Position numbers and translations under genes: made by a program. Shown here piece after piece: positions 7,270-16,146 of a DNA stretch of 64,000 bases (position 1 is the first letter of the stretch; each line of letters starts with the position of its first letter). The notes beneath the pieces are model-generated. The model saw only the letters and a list, made by a program, of their open reading frames with translations. It ran no database searches and was not told the origin of the DNA. Source of the stretch: Verrucomicrobiia bacterium (lineage in GTDB: Bacteria > Verrucomicrobiota > Verrucomicrobiia > Palsa-1439); NCBI GenBank assembly GCA_035577545.1, contig DATLVI010000017.1:62001-126000 (forward strand), written 5' to 3'.

Positions 7270-8409
7270 TCACGGCTGGCGGTTGAACCAGCGGGCGCGG
7301 CGGCTTGCACCAAAATGCTCCTTATCGGCGCGCATGGCGACCGACGGCTCGTGATAGGTGCCCGTCGGATGATCAGGATTGGAAAAGAAGTCGACGTCGA
7401 CGCGACCAATCCGCCCGGCCCCAAACTCAATGTAGCATGAGCCCGTTCCTGCGTGGGTTAGTGGGGCCTCGTTGTTCCGTAGCCGCGCGATCAGCGTGGT
7501 GGCGACGGCGCGCGCGGCGCCCTCGGCGAAGACGCCGGCTTTTGGTGTGCCCTGTCTTGCGCAATCGCCGACGGCATACACGTCGGGGAAGCGCGTCTCA
7601 AGCGTCTTGGGCTTCACCGACACATACCCATCTTCGGTCATGCCACTCTCCTCGAGGATTTTTGGGGCGCGGTTTACAGGCACACCAAGGAAGAGGTCGT
7701 AGGGAAACTCGCGACCGTCGTCGATAATGGCGACCCGTCGCTTCACGTCAATCGACTTCACTTCGCGGTCGGCAACGAAGGTGATGTTCCGCTCCGCGAA
7801 CGCGGCGATCAACGCCCGCGAGGTCTCGGGTGACGGAGGCACCGGGGTTTCGAGCGGGAGGATCAGCGTGATCTCGCAGGCGTTGCGGATGCCCCGGGTA
7901 GTGAGGTAATCATGCATCATCAACGCCGCTTCGCTGGGCGCCGGCGGGCACTTGAACGGCGCTCCACAGACGCCGATGATGACGCGGCCTTTGGTGAACG
8001 TCGGGAGGATCTTCCCCAGACGCGCCGCACCCGCAACCGTGTAGAACTCGGTGGTATCCGCCAGACCCGGCGTAGCGTCAAAATCGTAATCAGCGCCGAG
8101 CGCGACGATCAGAAAATCTGCCTCATGAGTTCCGCGATCGGTCGTGACGCGTTTGGCGACAGGATCGATCGACTTGACTGTCTCCTGGAGGAGACGCACG
8201 CCAGGCTTTACGAATTCCTTGTAAGGCAGCCGCACCGCGTCGAGCGTCGTGCGCCCGAACATCAGGTCGAGCTTCGAGTAGCCGAAAACGAAGGCATCGC
8301 CTTTGTCGATCAGCGTCACGTCGATGCCATCGCCGAACGCCTCGGAAAGCATGGTGCAAAGTTCGAGCCCGCCGAAGCCGGCGCCGAGAACGAGGACGCG
8401 CTTTTTCAT
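7270..8409 (-). CDS. sulfide:quinone oxidoreductase-like FAD/NAD(P)-binding flavoprotein
   Basis: A 379-aa two-dinucleotide-fold flavoprotein. It has the N-terminal FAD motif GAGFGG (9-14), cysteines C148 and C154 (GVCGAPFKCPPAP) of the type seen in sulfide:quinone reductases and flavocytochrome c sulfide dehydrogenases, and the C-terminal FAD motif YAVGDC (277-282). The likely role is oxidising sulfide or a related sulfur compound and passing electrons to quinone or a cytochrome at the membrane. A third redox cysteine was not assigned, so an NADH-dehydrogenase-like role remains possible. It lies tail to tail with the sulfur carrier fusion and downstream of the peroxiredoxin on the same strand. 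Confidence 0.8.
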   Translation of the reverse strand: MKKRVLVLGAGFGGLELCTMLSEAFGDGIDVTLIDKGDAFVFGYSKLDLMFGRTTLDAVRLPYKEFVKPGVRLLQETVKSIDPVAKRVTTDRGTHEADFLIVALGADYDFDATPGLADTTEFYTVAGAARLGKILPTFTKGRVIIGVCGAPFKCPPAPSEAALMMHDYLTTRGIRNACEITLILPLETPVPPSPETSRALIAAFAERNITFVADREVKSIDVKRRVAIIDDGREFPYDLFLGVPVNRAPKILEESGMTEDGYVSVKPKTLETRFPDVYAVGDCARQGTPKAGVFAEGAARAVATTLIARLRNNEAPLTHAGTGSCYIEFGAGRIGRVDVDFFSNPDHPTGTYHEPSVAMRADKEHFGASRRARWFNRQP

Positions 8410-8452
8410 AGAACTGCTAAATTGACGGTCATTTGCTTACACCGATCCGCGG

Positions 8453-9085
8453 CTAAACGGGCTGCGGGGTGTAGCGGAGATAAGGCTTCACTTTGCGGAC
8501 GCCTTTGGGGAATAATTTCTCTGCATCCGCGTCGGATACCGCCGTCACGACGATGCAGTCCTGCCCTTGTTTCCAATCTGCCGGTGTGGCCAGCTTGTGT
8601 TTGGCTGTCAATTGCAGTGAATCAATCACCCGCAGGATTTCAGCAAAATTGCGCCCCGTGCTGGCCGGGTAAGTCAGGGTTAATTTGATTTTCTTGTCGG
8701 GCCCAATGATAAACACCGACCGCACCGTGGCCTTGTCGTCCGCGTTCGGATGAATCATGTCATACGCTGTGGCGACCTGGCGTTTTTCATCCGCGATCAC
8801 CGGGAAATTCATTGTGACGGCTTGCGTTTCATTGATGTCCGCGATCCAGTCGTGGTGCTTTTCCAGCGGGTCTACGCTGACCGCCATCACCTTGACGTTC
8901 CGCTTTTCAAATTCGGCCTTGATCTTGGCGACTGTGCCGAGTTCGGTGGTGCAAACCGGCGTGAAATCGGCCGGATGCGAGAAGAGGACGCCCCAGGAAT
9001 CGCCGAGCCATCGGTGAAAATCAATGATTCCCTCGGTTGTGGGGGCTACAAAATTGGGAGCAACATCGCCTAATCGTAATGCCAT
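8453..9085 (-). CDS. peroxiredoxin, 1-Cys (Prx6) type
   Basis: A 210-aa thiol peroxidase that reduces H2O2, organic hydroperoxides and possibly peroxynitrite. The peroxidatic Cys45 lies in HPADFTPVCTTE. The length and long C-terminal domain (from RNFAEILRVIDSLQL) match the Prx6 subgroup; it starts MALRLGDVAPNF as many bacterial members do. AAAGG about 9 nt before the ATG (minus strand) is a good ribosome site. It precedes the flavoprotein gene by 43 bp and may be co-transcribed, pairing peroxide defence with sulfur redox chemistry. Confidence 0.93.
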   Translation of the reverse strand: MALRLGDVAPNFVAPTTEGIIDFHRWLGDSWGVLFSHPADFTPVCTTELGTVAKIKAEFEKRNVKVMAVSVDPLEKHHDWIADINETQAVTMNFPVIADEKRQVATAYDMIHPNADDKATVRSVFIIGPDKKIKLTLTYPASTGRNFAEILRVIDSLQLTAKHKLATPADWKQGQDCIVVTAVSDADAEKLFPKGVRKVKPYLRYTPQPV

Positions 9086-9186
9086 AGTGGTGCCTTTCTC
9101 TTGTCCGACATTTCGGTATTATTTACGTCCTGCGACCCTCGCGTGCCACATAGTAGCCTCCCACACAGTGCTATCAAGTGTTTTCT

Positions 9187-9291
9187 CGACTGCCGAAGGA
9201 CAAGCTCGTAGTCCCGCACAGCAAGGTCAAAAACGTCGCCGGCGGCATTGACGCGGCTGAACGCATCCACCCGAACGTGCCGCTGTATTAG
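9187..9291 (+). pseudogene. decayed rhodanese C-terminus, copy 1
   Basis: This stretch translates as LPKDKLVVPHSKVKNVAGGI followed by DAAERIHPNVPLY and a stop. It aligns with the end of the rhodanese domain of the fusion at 5766-7253 (LPKDKLIVLHCK...KNVAGGINAWAERIDPDMPQY), but about 22 residues after HCK are deleted, the active Cys has become Ser, and Trp is lost. There is no start codon or usable upstream part. Weak similarity extends back to about 9170. It looks like the relic of a duplicated or once separate rhodanese gene. Confidence 0.75.
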
Positions 9292-9309
9292 CCCCAAGCA
9301 AAACTGCTC

Positions 9310-9391
9310 TTGTAGCCACGCCGCTCTGTCGGCATGAGGAGGAAAGGCTTGTAGATCAGGCTTGCGCGGCGACAGAGCGCCGCGGCTACAA
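9310..9391. repeat. imperfect inverted repeat (REP/MITE-like palindromic element)
   Basis: TTGTAGCCACGCCGCTCTGT at the left and ACAGAGCGCCGCGGCTACAA at the right (ending 9391) are near-perfect reverse complements around a central segment of about 40 nt. Long intergenic palindromes of this look, ending in TTGTAGCC/GGCTACAA, are dispersed in several PVC genomes as I recall them; only one copy was seen here. The rest of 9086-9477 holds rhodanese relic 1 and no gene. Confidence 0.7.
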
Positions 9392-9477
9392 CAGGACCTC
9401 ACCTTCCAGCTTACTCGTTTGGAACCCTGAAGCGGGCTAACCTTGCTCGTCTATCCCATCGGCGGTACTCTTGCGAA

Positions 9478-10026
<549 letters not shown>

Positions 10027-10193
10027 CCATTGGGCTTGTTAGCCCGAGTTGGCCGCGTCATGGACATCATCGACCTACCTGCATTGCCGGAGCCACCCAA
10101 GCCGCCGAAGAAGAGCATTGGATTTCAGGTGAAGGACGCCAAGGCGCGTTATCGGGTCCGTTAGAGCGAGTCGGGGCGGTCGCCGGGAAGCAC

Positions 10194-10250
10194 GTGGAAC
10201 ATCGGAAACATCAACGCTTGGGCCGAGCTACAAACATCCCGCAGTATTGA
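10194..10250 (+). pseudogene. decayed rhodanese C-terminus, copy 2
   Basis: ACATCAACGCTTGGGCCGAG (NINAWAE) followed by CATCCCGCAGTATTGA matches the end of the rhodanese at 7205-7253 (GGINAWAERIDPDMPQY-stop) with a frameshift between the two blocks. Only about 55 bp remain recognisable and no ORF survives. The rest of 10027-10330 contains no gene I can support. Confidence 0.55.
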
Positions 10251-10330
10251 GGCTCCGAGTTCTCGGTTCACAGTTCACGCTTGTAGGAGCGGTTTCCCGG
10301 TTGTGATAGTGACACGTTGTTCCTCCGTCA

Positions 10331-10359
10331 TTGCCCGCCCGTTACCGCTTTGCTAGGAT
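10331..10359 (+). promoter_or_regulatory. candidate sigma-70 promoter for the lipoprotein gene
   Basis: TTGCCC (10331-10336), a 17-nt spacer and TAGGAT (10354-10359). The expected start of transcription near 10366 would leave a leader of about 42 nt carrying the GAAGGAA ribosome site. Confidence 0.4.
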
Positions 10360-10407
10360 GCCTTCGATGAAGTGTCTGCCGTTCAATTCATAGTCGAAGG
10401 AATCTCC

Positions 10408-10971
10408 ATGAGAACGACGAGAAGCGCGATCCTGTTCATCTTGTTCATTGTTGGATGCGGGCGTCAAAGCGAGTCGCCCAGCCCGCTCGGGAAGAGCGCG
10501 GAATGGTGCAGTAAACATCTTGGGGAACCGGTGGACAAAAAAGAAAGCAAAGGGATTGACAGAGCCCAATATCTGACTAATGGGATCACAATCTGGGTCG
10601 ATTTCAACAACGATAGACGTGCCAACCGCGTTAGCTACGTACACGACTCATCGCTACCCGTTCCCCTTACGGAAACAGAAATACAACAATTCTTGAGAGA
10701 GAATTCCGATAATAAGAAGTGGACACTGCACGACTCTGAAGAGGTGGCCCAAAGAGATGCGGAAGAGTTGGCGCATTGGAAGAAGGAACGGCAGCGGGCG
10801 GTTGAAGAAGGCGATACAAATCGCGTAACAATCACCGAGACAATGATTCGGGTAAAAACAAATTATACACCCCGTCGTCGCAAATGGACGAGGGAGGGTG
10901 CGAGTGCAAGCTGCGACGATGACCGAGTTGTGCTATCCATCGGCTTGAATCTAGATCGGGTGCACGAGTAG
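10408..10971 (+). CDS. putative lipoprotein of unknown function
   Basis: A 187-aa product beginning MRTTRSAILFILFIVGCGRQ. The hydrophobic stretch and lipobox IVGC predict a lipoprotein signal, with the mature protein starting at Cys17. I chose the ATG at 10408 because GAAGGAA precedes it and the signal starts there; an upstream in-frame start at 10372 would bury the signal. The mature part is hydrophilic and charged, with a helical Glu/Lys/Arg-rich middle (ELAHWKKERQRAVEEG). No family was recognised. Confidence 0.75.
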   Translation: MRTTRSAILFILFIVGCGRQSESPSPLGKSAEWCSKHLGEPVDKKESKGIDRAQYLTNGITIWVDFNNDRRANRVSYVHDSSLPVPLTETEIQQFLRENSDNKKWTLHDSEEVAQRDAEELAHWKKERQRAVEEGDTNRVTITETMIRVKTNYTPRRRKWTREGASASCDDDRVVLSIGLNLDRVHE

Positions 10972-11022
10972 ACGCTACGGTAGAATCGCGAACATGCTCA
11001 CCGGGCGTCTCTCGATTGGACA

Positions 11023-11937
11023 ATGAGAATGCGTCAGTTCAGCAAAGTGAGACGAAGACCCATTAGCAAGCGAGACCGGGATAAAGCAATAACGGAACTG
11101 CGCGGCTGCATACGACACGTTCCATTCTGTGCGCCGATTGCCTCCAAAGATGAAGTAGACAAAGCGCCGCCTCATTATGCTAACGATTGTGACAAGGAAA
11201 ACGCATTAATCCAAGCGATGAGTCAAACCGACAGAGGTTTGGCGGAGCTAAGAGCCAATGCTGCCAAGGGCAACAGACTCGCCATGGGGTCACTGCTGCG
11301 AATGATCGGTGATCATGTACAATGGTTAGACGGCCTCTCATACCGCAAGGAACAGTTTCTTCAATCATACGCGCGCAAAGCCGTGGAATGGCCGATGATG
11401 GTGTCACTTCGTCCGCGGCGGATGAAGGAAGTCGCCGCACATCTTGAACGGCTTGAAGTGGGTAAGACATCTGCAATCGCCAGCGGCAGGGGCGCACGAT
11501 GGGGCACCGGCTGGGGAGGAAAAATGCCAAGTGCTACGCTTTACGCGCTTGTAATGGTGGAGACGATTCATGCGAATCAATGGCAAGTGAGATTTTCGCA
11601 GATGGTTTGGCGATGCCGCCGCGAGCCTCTCAAAGGTGTGTGGGAGAAAATTCCGCGTTGGGCGAAGGATTGCCTCACATTGCCGCCACTCTCAAAGAAA
11701 ACATCCGATGAATGGTTCAAGGTCGGCTGGATGGCGCTACTTGAGTACACCAACGGCAAACCAGAAAGCATCCCCGAGCTGCGAGTCATCGGTGAGCATC
11801 GCAAACGCCACTCCGTTCAAACCGGCCAACAAAGAGCGATCACGCCGCGCACCGCAGAGGTTAACATCCGCAACGGGATCAGCGAACGCATTCGAGATGC
11901 CATGCGAAGTTTAGCGCGCGAACTTCCCCAGAACTGA
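11023..11937 (+). CDS. hypothetical protein
   Basis: A 304-aa basic protein without a signal peptide or membrane segment. It contains Trp-rich blocks (GARWGTGWGG, VWEKIPRWAKDC, EWFKVGWMALLEY) and a basic C-terminus with IRNGISERIRDAMRSLAREL. No family is recognised. The start is uncertain: ATGs at 11023 and 11029 are adjacent and neither has a clear ribosome site. A strong hairpin overlaps the stop codon. It lies in the repeat-rich accessory region. Confidence 0.6.
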   Translation: MRMRQFSKVRRRPISKRDRDKAITELRGCIRHVPFCAPIASKDEVDKAPPHYANDCDKENALIQAMSQTDRGLAELRANAAKGNRLAMGSLLRMIGDHVQWLDGLSYRKEQFLQSYARKAVEWPMMVSLRPRRMKEVAAHLERLEVGKTSAIASGRGARWGTGWGGKMPSATLYALVMVETIHANQWQVRFSQMVWRCRREPLKGVWEKIPRWAKDCLTLPPLSKKTSDEWFKVGWMALLEYTNGKPESIPELRVIGEHRKRHSVQTGQQRAITPRTAEVNIRNGISERIRDAMRSLARELPQN

Positions 11938-11956
11938 CCCCCTCAATTCTGGGGAA
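11924..11956 (+). terminator. hairpin overlapping the end of the 11023-11937 gene
   Basis: TTCCCCAGAA (11924-11933) and TTCTGGGGAA (11947-11956) form a 10-bp perfect stem with a 13-nt loop that contains the stop codon. No T-run follows, so termination may depend on a factor, or the hairpin may protect the 3' end. Confidence 0.45.
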
Positions 11957-12755
11957 AGCAGCCACCTAACCCATGCCGCAGAGTATGCGGCATGACTACG
12001 AGACCTTTAGAACAAGGTTGGGCGGGCCGGACTCAGGTCGGGTCAGCAGTCACCCTTCGCTGTCGAGACCCACCAACGTAATTACTGAAGGTCTCCGTAG
12101 TGGGTTCGGAGACCAGCGCTGAACGGGGAATTCAACACGGGCGAGACGCCCGCGCCACTACAGGAAATCGCCCATATATCGTTAATTGATACTTTTACTG
12201 GACATCGCGTTGCAGAACGGGTAGACTGGACAGATAAACGTTCAAGCCTACTTCGCGAAGACGCTTCGAAGGCCAAGCTTTCCAACGGTCGACGCGCAAG
12301 AGGCTGGGGCGAGCATGACGGCGCGCCCGGCGGTCGCGCCCTACCGAAAACCACCGGAAATCATGGACGCGTCCGCCTGTGCGAGGCCACTAGGAAAGCC
12401 CTCCAGGGGGCTCATATACGTTTCTGCGAAACGAACCCAATTTCTCTCAGCGACAAAACAGTATTTAACCAACAGCGCTACAAGGTGTTATACACACAAA
12501 AAATCGGGCAAAATATTTGGGTTCGTTTTCCAAAACGAACCCAATTCTGGGGGTCTATGAGGCCGTTTTTAATGAAAAGTGACCTCTTTTCCGGGGAATC
12601 GAAGCCACCGGAGGGGTGTCTCTTGTGGTTTTTTGGTCGATTCGTAGGGTCTTGTGATTCTGCGGCGCTGTCGGTAGTGTCGGCGCGAAGCGGCCACGAC
12701 GGAGCGTGGCCCTCCATATTAATTTGTCTCAGAGTAAGGAAAAGGTAATTTCGCT
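11957..12755. other. gene-free, palindrome-rich intergenic region
   Basis: About 800 bp with no supportable gene. It contains at least six short perfect palindromes: CATGCCGCA/TGCGGCATG (11972-11994), GGTCTCCG/CGGAGACC (12090-12114), CGGGCG/CGCCCG (12138-12152), GGCGCG/CGCGCC (12320-12340), the 13-bp element at 12517-12544, and GGCCACG/CGTGGCC (12692-12711). Stray ORFs here have no ribosome sites or family features. Confidence 0.7.
12517..12544. repeat. 13-bp perfect palindrome with AAACGAACCCAA core
   Basis: TTGGGTTCGTTTT and AAAACGAACCCAA form an inverted repeat with a 2-nt centre. The same AAACGAACCCAA word recurs as a single arm at 12429-12440. Repeats with this core (giving spurious KRTQF/NEPN peptides) recur in PVC genomes as far as I recall. 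Confidence 0.7.
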
Positions 12756-13739
12756 ATGCGCTATCGCACGCTCGGCCGCACCGGTTGGAAGGTTTCCGAA
12801 ATCAGCTTCGGCGCGTGGGCCATCGGCGGGACATGGGGAGCCGTGGACGACCGCGAATCGTTGGCGGCTCTTCGCCGCGCGATTGATCTTGGCGTCAACT
12901 TCATCGACACTGCCGATGTCTACGGCGACGGGCACAGCGAACGGCTGGTCGGCAAGGTGGTGCGGGAACGCTCCGAGACGATCCATGTGGCGACGAAAGC
13001 AGGCCGTCGTCTCTCTCCGCACACGGCAGACGGTTACAACAAACGCAATCTAACCGGCTTCATCGAACGCAGCCTGCGCAATCTGAGAACCGAACGCATC
13101 GACCTGCTGCAATTGCACTGCCCGCCGACGGAAGTGTATTACCGTCCAGAAGTTTTCGAGGCGTTGGACGACATCGCCAAAGCGGGCAAGATTCATCACT
13201 ACGGCGTCAGCGTCGCGACCGTTGAAGAAGGACTGAAAGCCATCGATTATCCGCACGTCCAGAGCGTGCAGATCATTTTCAACATGTTCCGACAGCGACC
13301 GGCCGAGTTGTTCTTCGCGGAGGCCCAGCGCCGCAAGGTTGGCATTCTGGCGCGCGTCCCGATCGCCAGCGGCCTGCTCACCGGTAAGATGACACGCCAG
13401 ACGAAATTTAGTGCTGATGATCACCGGAAATTTAATCGTCACGGAGAAGCCTTTGACCGCGGTGAAACTTTCTCCGGCGTGGACTATAATACCGGCCTGA
13501 AAGCCGTCAAAGAACTGAAGCGACTCACACCGAAAGGCGCGACGCTCGCACAGTTCGCATTACGCTGGATTCTCATGCACGACGCCGTCACCTGCGCCAT
13601 TCCCGGCGCCAAACGTCCTGACCAAGCCGAGCAGAACGTCCGCGCCTCGTCCCTCCCCCGCTTAAGCCGTGCGACAATGTTGAAAGTCGCAGCCATCTAC
13701 GACAAATATATCCGTCCCGAAGTGCATCACCGGTGGTAA
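12756..13739 (+). CDS. aldo/keto reductase
   Basis: A 327-aa NADPH-dependent oxidoreductase of the AKR superfamily. The catalytic tetrad is visible as D51 (FIDTADVYG), Y56, K81 (VATKAG) and H121 (LLQLHCP). It begins MRYRTLGRTGWKVSEISFG, the usual AKR N-terminus, and the C-terminal cofactor region includes IPGAKRPDQAEQNV. The long AAGGAAAAGG element before the ATG fixes the start. The MOSC-domain gene follows 3 bp after the stop, so the two form an operon. The substrate is not determinable. Confidence 0.93.
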   Translation: MRYRTLGRTGWKVSEISFGAWAIGGTWGAVDDRESLAALRRAIDLGVNFIDTADVYGDGHSERLVGKVVRERSETIHVATKAGRRLSPHTADGYNKRNLTGFIERSLRNLRTERIDLLQLHCPPTEVYYRPEVFEALDDIAKAGKIHHYGVSVATVEEGLKAIDYPHVQSVQIIFNMFRQRPAELFFAEAQRRKVGILARVPIASGLLTGKMTRQTKFSADDHRKFNRHGEAFDRGETFSGVDYNTGLKAVKELKRLTPKGATLAQFALRWILMHDAVTCAIPGAKRPDQAEQNVRASSLPRLSRATMLKVAAIYDKYIRPEVHHRW

Positions 13740-13742
13740 CCC

Positions 13743-14213
13743 ATGCAAGGCATAGTGGAAAAGATTTTTGTCACGGCACAAGGCGGCGCGATGATGCAGC
13801 CGGTGGAGCAGGTTGAAGCCGTCGTCGATGGCGGCCTACTGGGAGATCGATACCAAACGCGGGTCGGCTACTATTCCGGCGTGGACGAGTGTGAGGTCAC
13901 ACTGATCGAAGGCGAGGCGCTCGATGACATCTTGCGGCAGACGGGCATTCAGGTTGCCCAAGGCGAACATCGCCGCAACATTGTCACTCGCGGCATTCGT
14001 TTGCACGATCTCGCGGGGAAAACATTCATCGTCGGTAACGCCACACTGACATACGACCGCCCCCGCCCACCCTGTCATTACGTCGAGACGATCACCGAGC
14101 CCGGCATGACCCGCGCACTGGCCGATGGACGTGGCGGTATTTGCGTCCGCGTGGTAAAGGCCGGTCTGATCCGCACCGGAGATCCTATCCTAGTTCCCGA
14201 GGCTGATTTCTAG
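13743..14213 (+). CDS. MOSC domain-containing protein
   Basis: A 156-aa stand-alone MOSC domain (molybdenum cofactor sulfurase C-terminal type). Family features are VDGGLLGDRYQTRVGYYSG near the N-terminus, the VTLIEGEALDDI strand, GEHRRNIVTRGIRLHDL, and RPRPPCHYVE with the conserved Cys proposed to handle persulfide. Such domains handle sulfur for metal-sulfur clusters, or with YiiM-like partners detoxify N-hydroxylated compounds. It is coupled to the upstream aldo/keto reductase (3-bp gap). Confidence 0.88.
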   Translation: MQGIVEKIFVTAQGGAMMQPVEQVEAVVDGGLLGDRYQTRVGYYSGVDECEVTLIEGEALDDILRQTGIQVAQGEHRRNIVTRGIRLHDLAGKTFIVGNATLTYDRPRPPCHYVETITEPGMTRALADGRGGICVRVVKAGLIRTGDPILVPEADF

Positions 14214-14246
14214 CCAGCAAAGGTTGCCTTTGGTATATTCGGGGCC

Positions 14247-15032
14247 ATGCCGATTCATCCGACAGCCATCATCAGCAAGAAGGCGGAACTCGACTCGTCT
14301 GTCGAGGTGGGGCCGAATGTCATCATCGAGGAGCACGTGAAGATTGCCGGGGGGACGAGGATTTGGGCGAACGCGTATCTGACGGGGCACACGGAGATTG
14401 GGCGCAATAATGAAATCCACATGGGCGCGGTGATCGGGCATGAACCGCAGGATTTGAAGTTCGACCGCACGTGCCGCAGTTATTTAAAGATCGGCGACCG
14501 GAATGTGTTCCGTGAGTATTGCACGGTACATCGCGGTACGGAGCCGGAGAGCGCGACGGTCATCGGCAATGAATGCTACCTGATGGCCACGGCGCACGTC
14601 GGGCATAATTGCGTCATCGGTAACAACGTGATCATCTGCAATTGCGCGCTGGTCGCAGGACACGTGCATGTAGGGGACCGGGCGTTCATTTCGGGTGGCG
14701 TCGTCATTCACCAATTCACGCACGTCGGGCGACTGGCGATGTTTTCCGGCAATGCCCGCGTCTCGATGGACGTGCCACCCTTCACACTCGCGGCGGAACG
14801 CAACGAGATTCACGCGCTGAACCTGGTAGGTTTGCGGCGGATGAAAATTTCGCGTGAAGCGATCGCCGAACTCAAGCGACTTTACCAGTTGTTCTATCTC
14901 TCGGGTTCGAACGGAACGCAGGCGTTGAAGGAAGCCTCAGTGGATGGTGCATACAAGACATCCGAAGCCCGGGAGTTCATCGAGTTCGTACGCCAGTCGC
15001 CAAATGGGATCTGTCCACCGGCGCGTGCGTAA
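14247..15032 (+). CDS. lpxA: acyl-[ACP]--UDP-N-acetylglucosamine O-acyltransferase
   Basis: First enzyme of lipid A synthesis, transferring a 3-hydroxyacyl chain from ACP to UDP-GlcNAc in the cytoplasm. The 261-aa length matches E. coli LpxA (262 aa). Hexapeptide left-handed beta-helix repeats run from about residue 5 to 190. The active-site segment TAHVGHNCVIG carries the catalytic His (H120), and VIHQFTHVGR is also characteristic. The C-terminal helical domain starts near GLRRMKISREAI. It implies an outer membrane with lipid A. It stands apart from other lpx genes. Confidence 0.95.
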   Translation: MPIHPTAIISKKAELDSSVEVGPNVIIEEHVKIAGGTRIWANAYLTGHTEIGRNNEIHMGAVIGHEPQDLKFDRTCRSYLKIGDRNVFREYCTVHRGTEPESATVIGNECYLMATAHVGHNCVIGNNVIICNCALVAGHVHVGDRAFISGGVVIHQFTHVGRLAMFSGNARVSMDVPPFTLAAERNEIHALNLVGLRRMKISREAIAELKRLYQLFYLSGSNGTQALKEASVDGAYKTSEAREFIEFVRQSPNGICPPARA

Positions 15033-15042
15033 GCGACGCTGG

Positions 15043-16086
15043 CTAGTAGAGTTCTTTCTGCTCGGGGCTGTAGATCGGGAAGGTAAACAACTCGGCAGCT
15101 TTGAAGCCTTCCGGTGGTTTGGCCGCCTTGTCTCCGAGTTTCTGCAGTGACTCCGCTGCAACGGCGCGCACGAACGCGCTGTTATCCTGCGATAACGAGC
15201 GCAACAGCTTGACGCCCGACGGGTCGCCCATCAAACCTATGGCATAGGCCGTGGAACCGCGCACGTGTTCATCGGGATCCTCGAGCAACGGCTGCAGTGC
15301 ATCCAGGTTCTTGCGAGCGCGAAGTTTCCCCAGTGAGATCGCCGCCTCGGCGCGCACCAGCGCGTCCGGGTCCTGAAGCCCTTCGATAAGGCCGGGAATG
15401 ACGGAGCCGTCGCCGTACTTGGCCAGCAGATACATGACCACGCGGCGCGTGGCAGGGAGGATATCGTGTCGTTGTTGCAACAGCAGAGGTAGTACGGATT
15501 TGTCCGCCAGCGCATCGAGGGCCAGCAACGCGGAGCGTTCGCGGACGGCGTTGTTGTAGTCGCCCAACGCATTGACGACAATGGGCAGCGTCGACTTGTC
15601 GCCGCAGAACGCCAGGCCCCAGACGGCGCGGAAACGAACAACTCCCGAGGCGTCGTTGGTGGCCAGACGGACGACATCCGGCAGGACCGCTTTGCCGCCC
15701 ACGTGACTCAGTGACCAGACGGCGGAGGCCCGCACGCGGTCGTCCTCGTCGTTTAACACCGGCCGTAGCGCGCTGATGACCTCCGGACCGCGATAAAGCA
15801 GGAGGCTCCATGCGGCGGCGCCGCGCACTGCGGTGTTGGTGTCCTGAAGGCACTGCAAGATCAGCGGAACTGCAGCGGGATCATGAACTATAGCGAGTTC
15901 CTGAATGGCGTCCACGCGAACGGTCTCGTCCGGTGATTTTACCCAGCGCGCCAGGCGCTCAAACTTCTTGTCCGTCTCCGTCGGCATCGGTCCTGATGCC
16001 TGTGCCAGGCAGAGGCCCGGGAGCGCCAAAACCAGCAGCCATGAGCGGAAGATGCGAGAATATTTCAGCGGGTTTGCCTCCTTCAT
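15043..16086 (-). CDS. secreted HEAT-repeat protein
   Basis: A 347-aa protein. I chose the ATG at 16086 because it directly precedes a signal peptide (RSWLLVLALPGLCLAQAS); the frame is open 8 codons further. From about residue 45 to 330 it consists of HEAT/PBS-lyase-type repeats of about 31 residues, for example DTNTAVRGAAAWSLLLYRG and DEDDRVRASAVWSLSHVGG. It should form an extracytoplasmic alpha-solenoid that binds other proteins. It is the last gene of the minus-strand group that starts with the ExbB-like channel. Confidence 0.85.
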   Translation of the reverse strand: MKEANPLKYSRIFRSWLLVLALPGLCLAQASGPMPTETDKKFERLARWVKSPDETVRVDAIQELAIVHDPAAVPLILQCLQDTNTAVRGAAAWSLLLYRGPEVISALRPVLNDEDDRVRASAVWSLSHVGGKAVLPDVVRLATNDASGVVRFRAVWGLAFCGDKSTLPIVVNALGDYNNAVRERSALLALDALADKSVLPLLLQQRHDILPATRRVVMYLLAKYGDGSVIPGLIEGLQDPDALVRAEAAISLGKLRARKNLDALQPLLEDPDEHVRGSTAYAIGLMGDPSGVKLLRSLSQDNSAFVRAVAAESLQKLGDKAAKPPEGFKAAELFTFPIYSPEQKELY

Positions 16087-16146
16087 TCCGGCCCAGATGT
16101 CGCCAGGCATCCTTCCCCACAGACAGGCTGCCAGCGGTTGTCTGCG

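Noticed and set aside
10060-10164. 34-codon ORF MDIIDLPALPEPPKPPKKSI...
   Set aside because: It has no ribosome site, no recognisable family and lies between a reductase gene and a pseudogene relic; too weak to call a gene.
12315-12560. 81-codon frame containing AKRTQFLSATKQ and QNEPNS
   Set aside because: It arises from the AAACGAACCCAA palindromic repeats and has no start signal; it is a repeat translated by chance.
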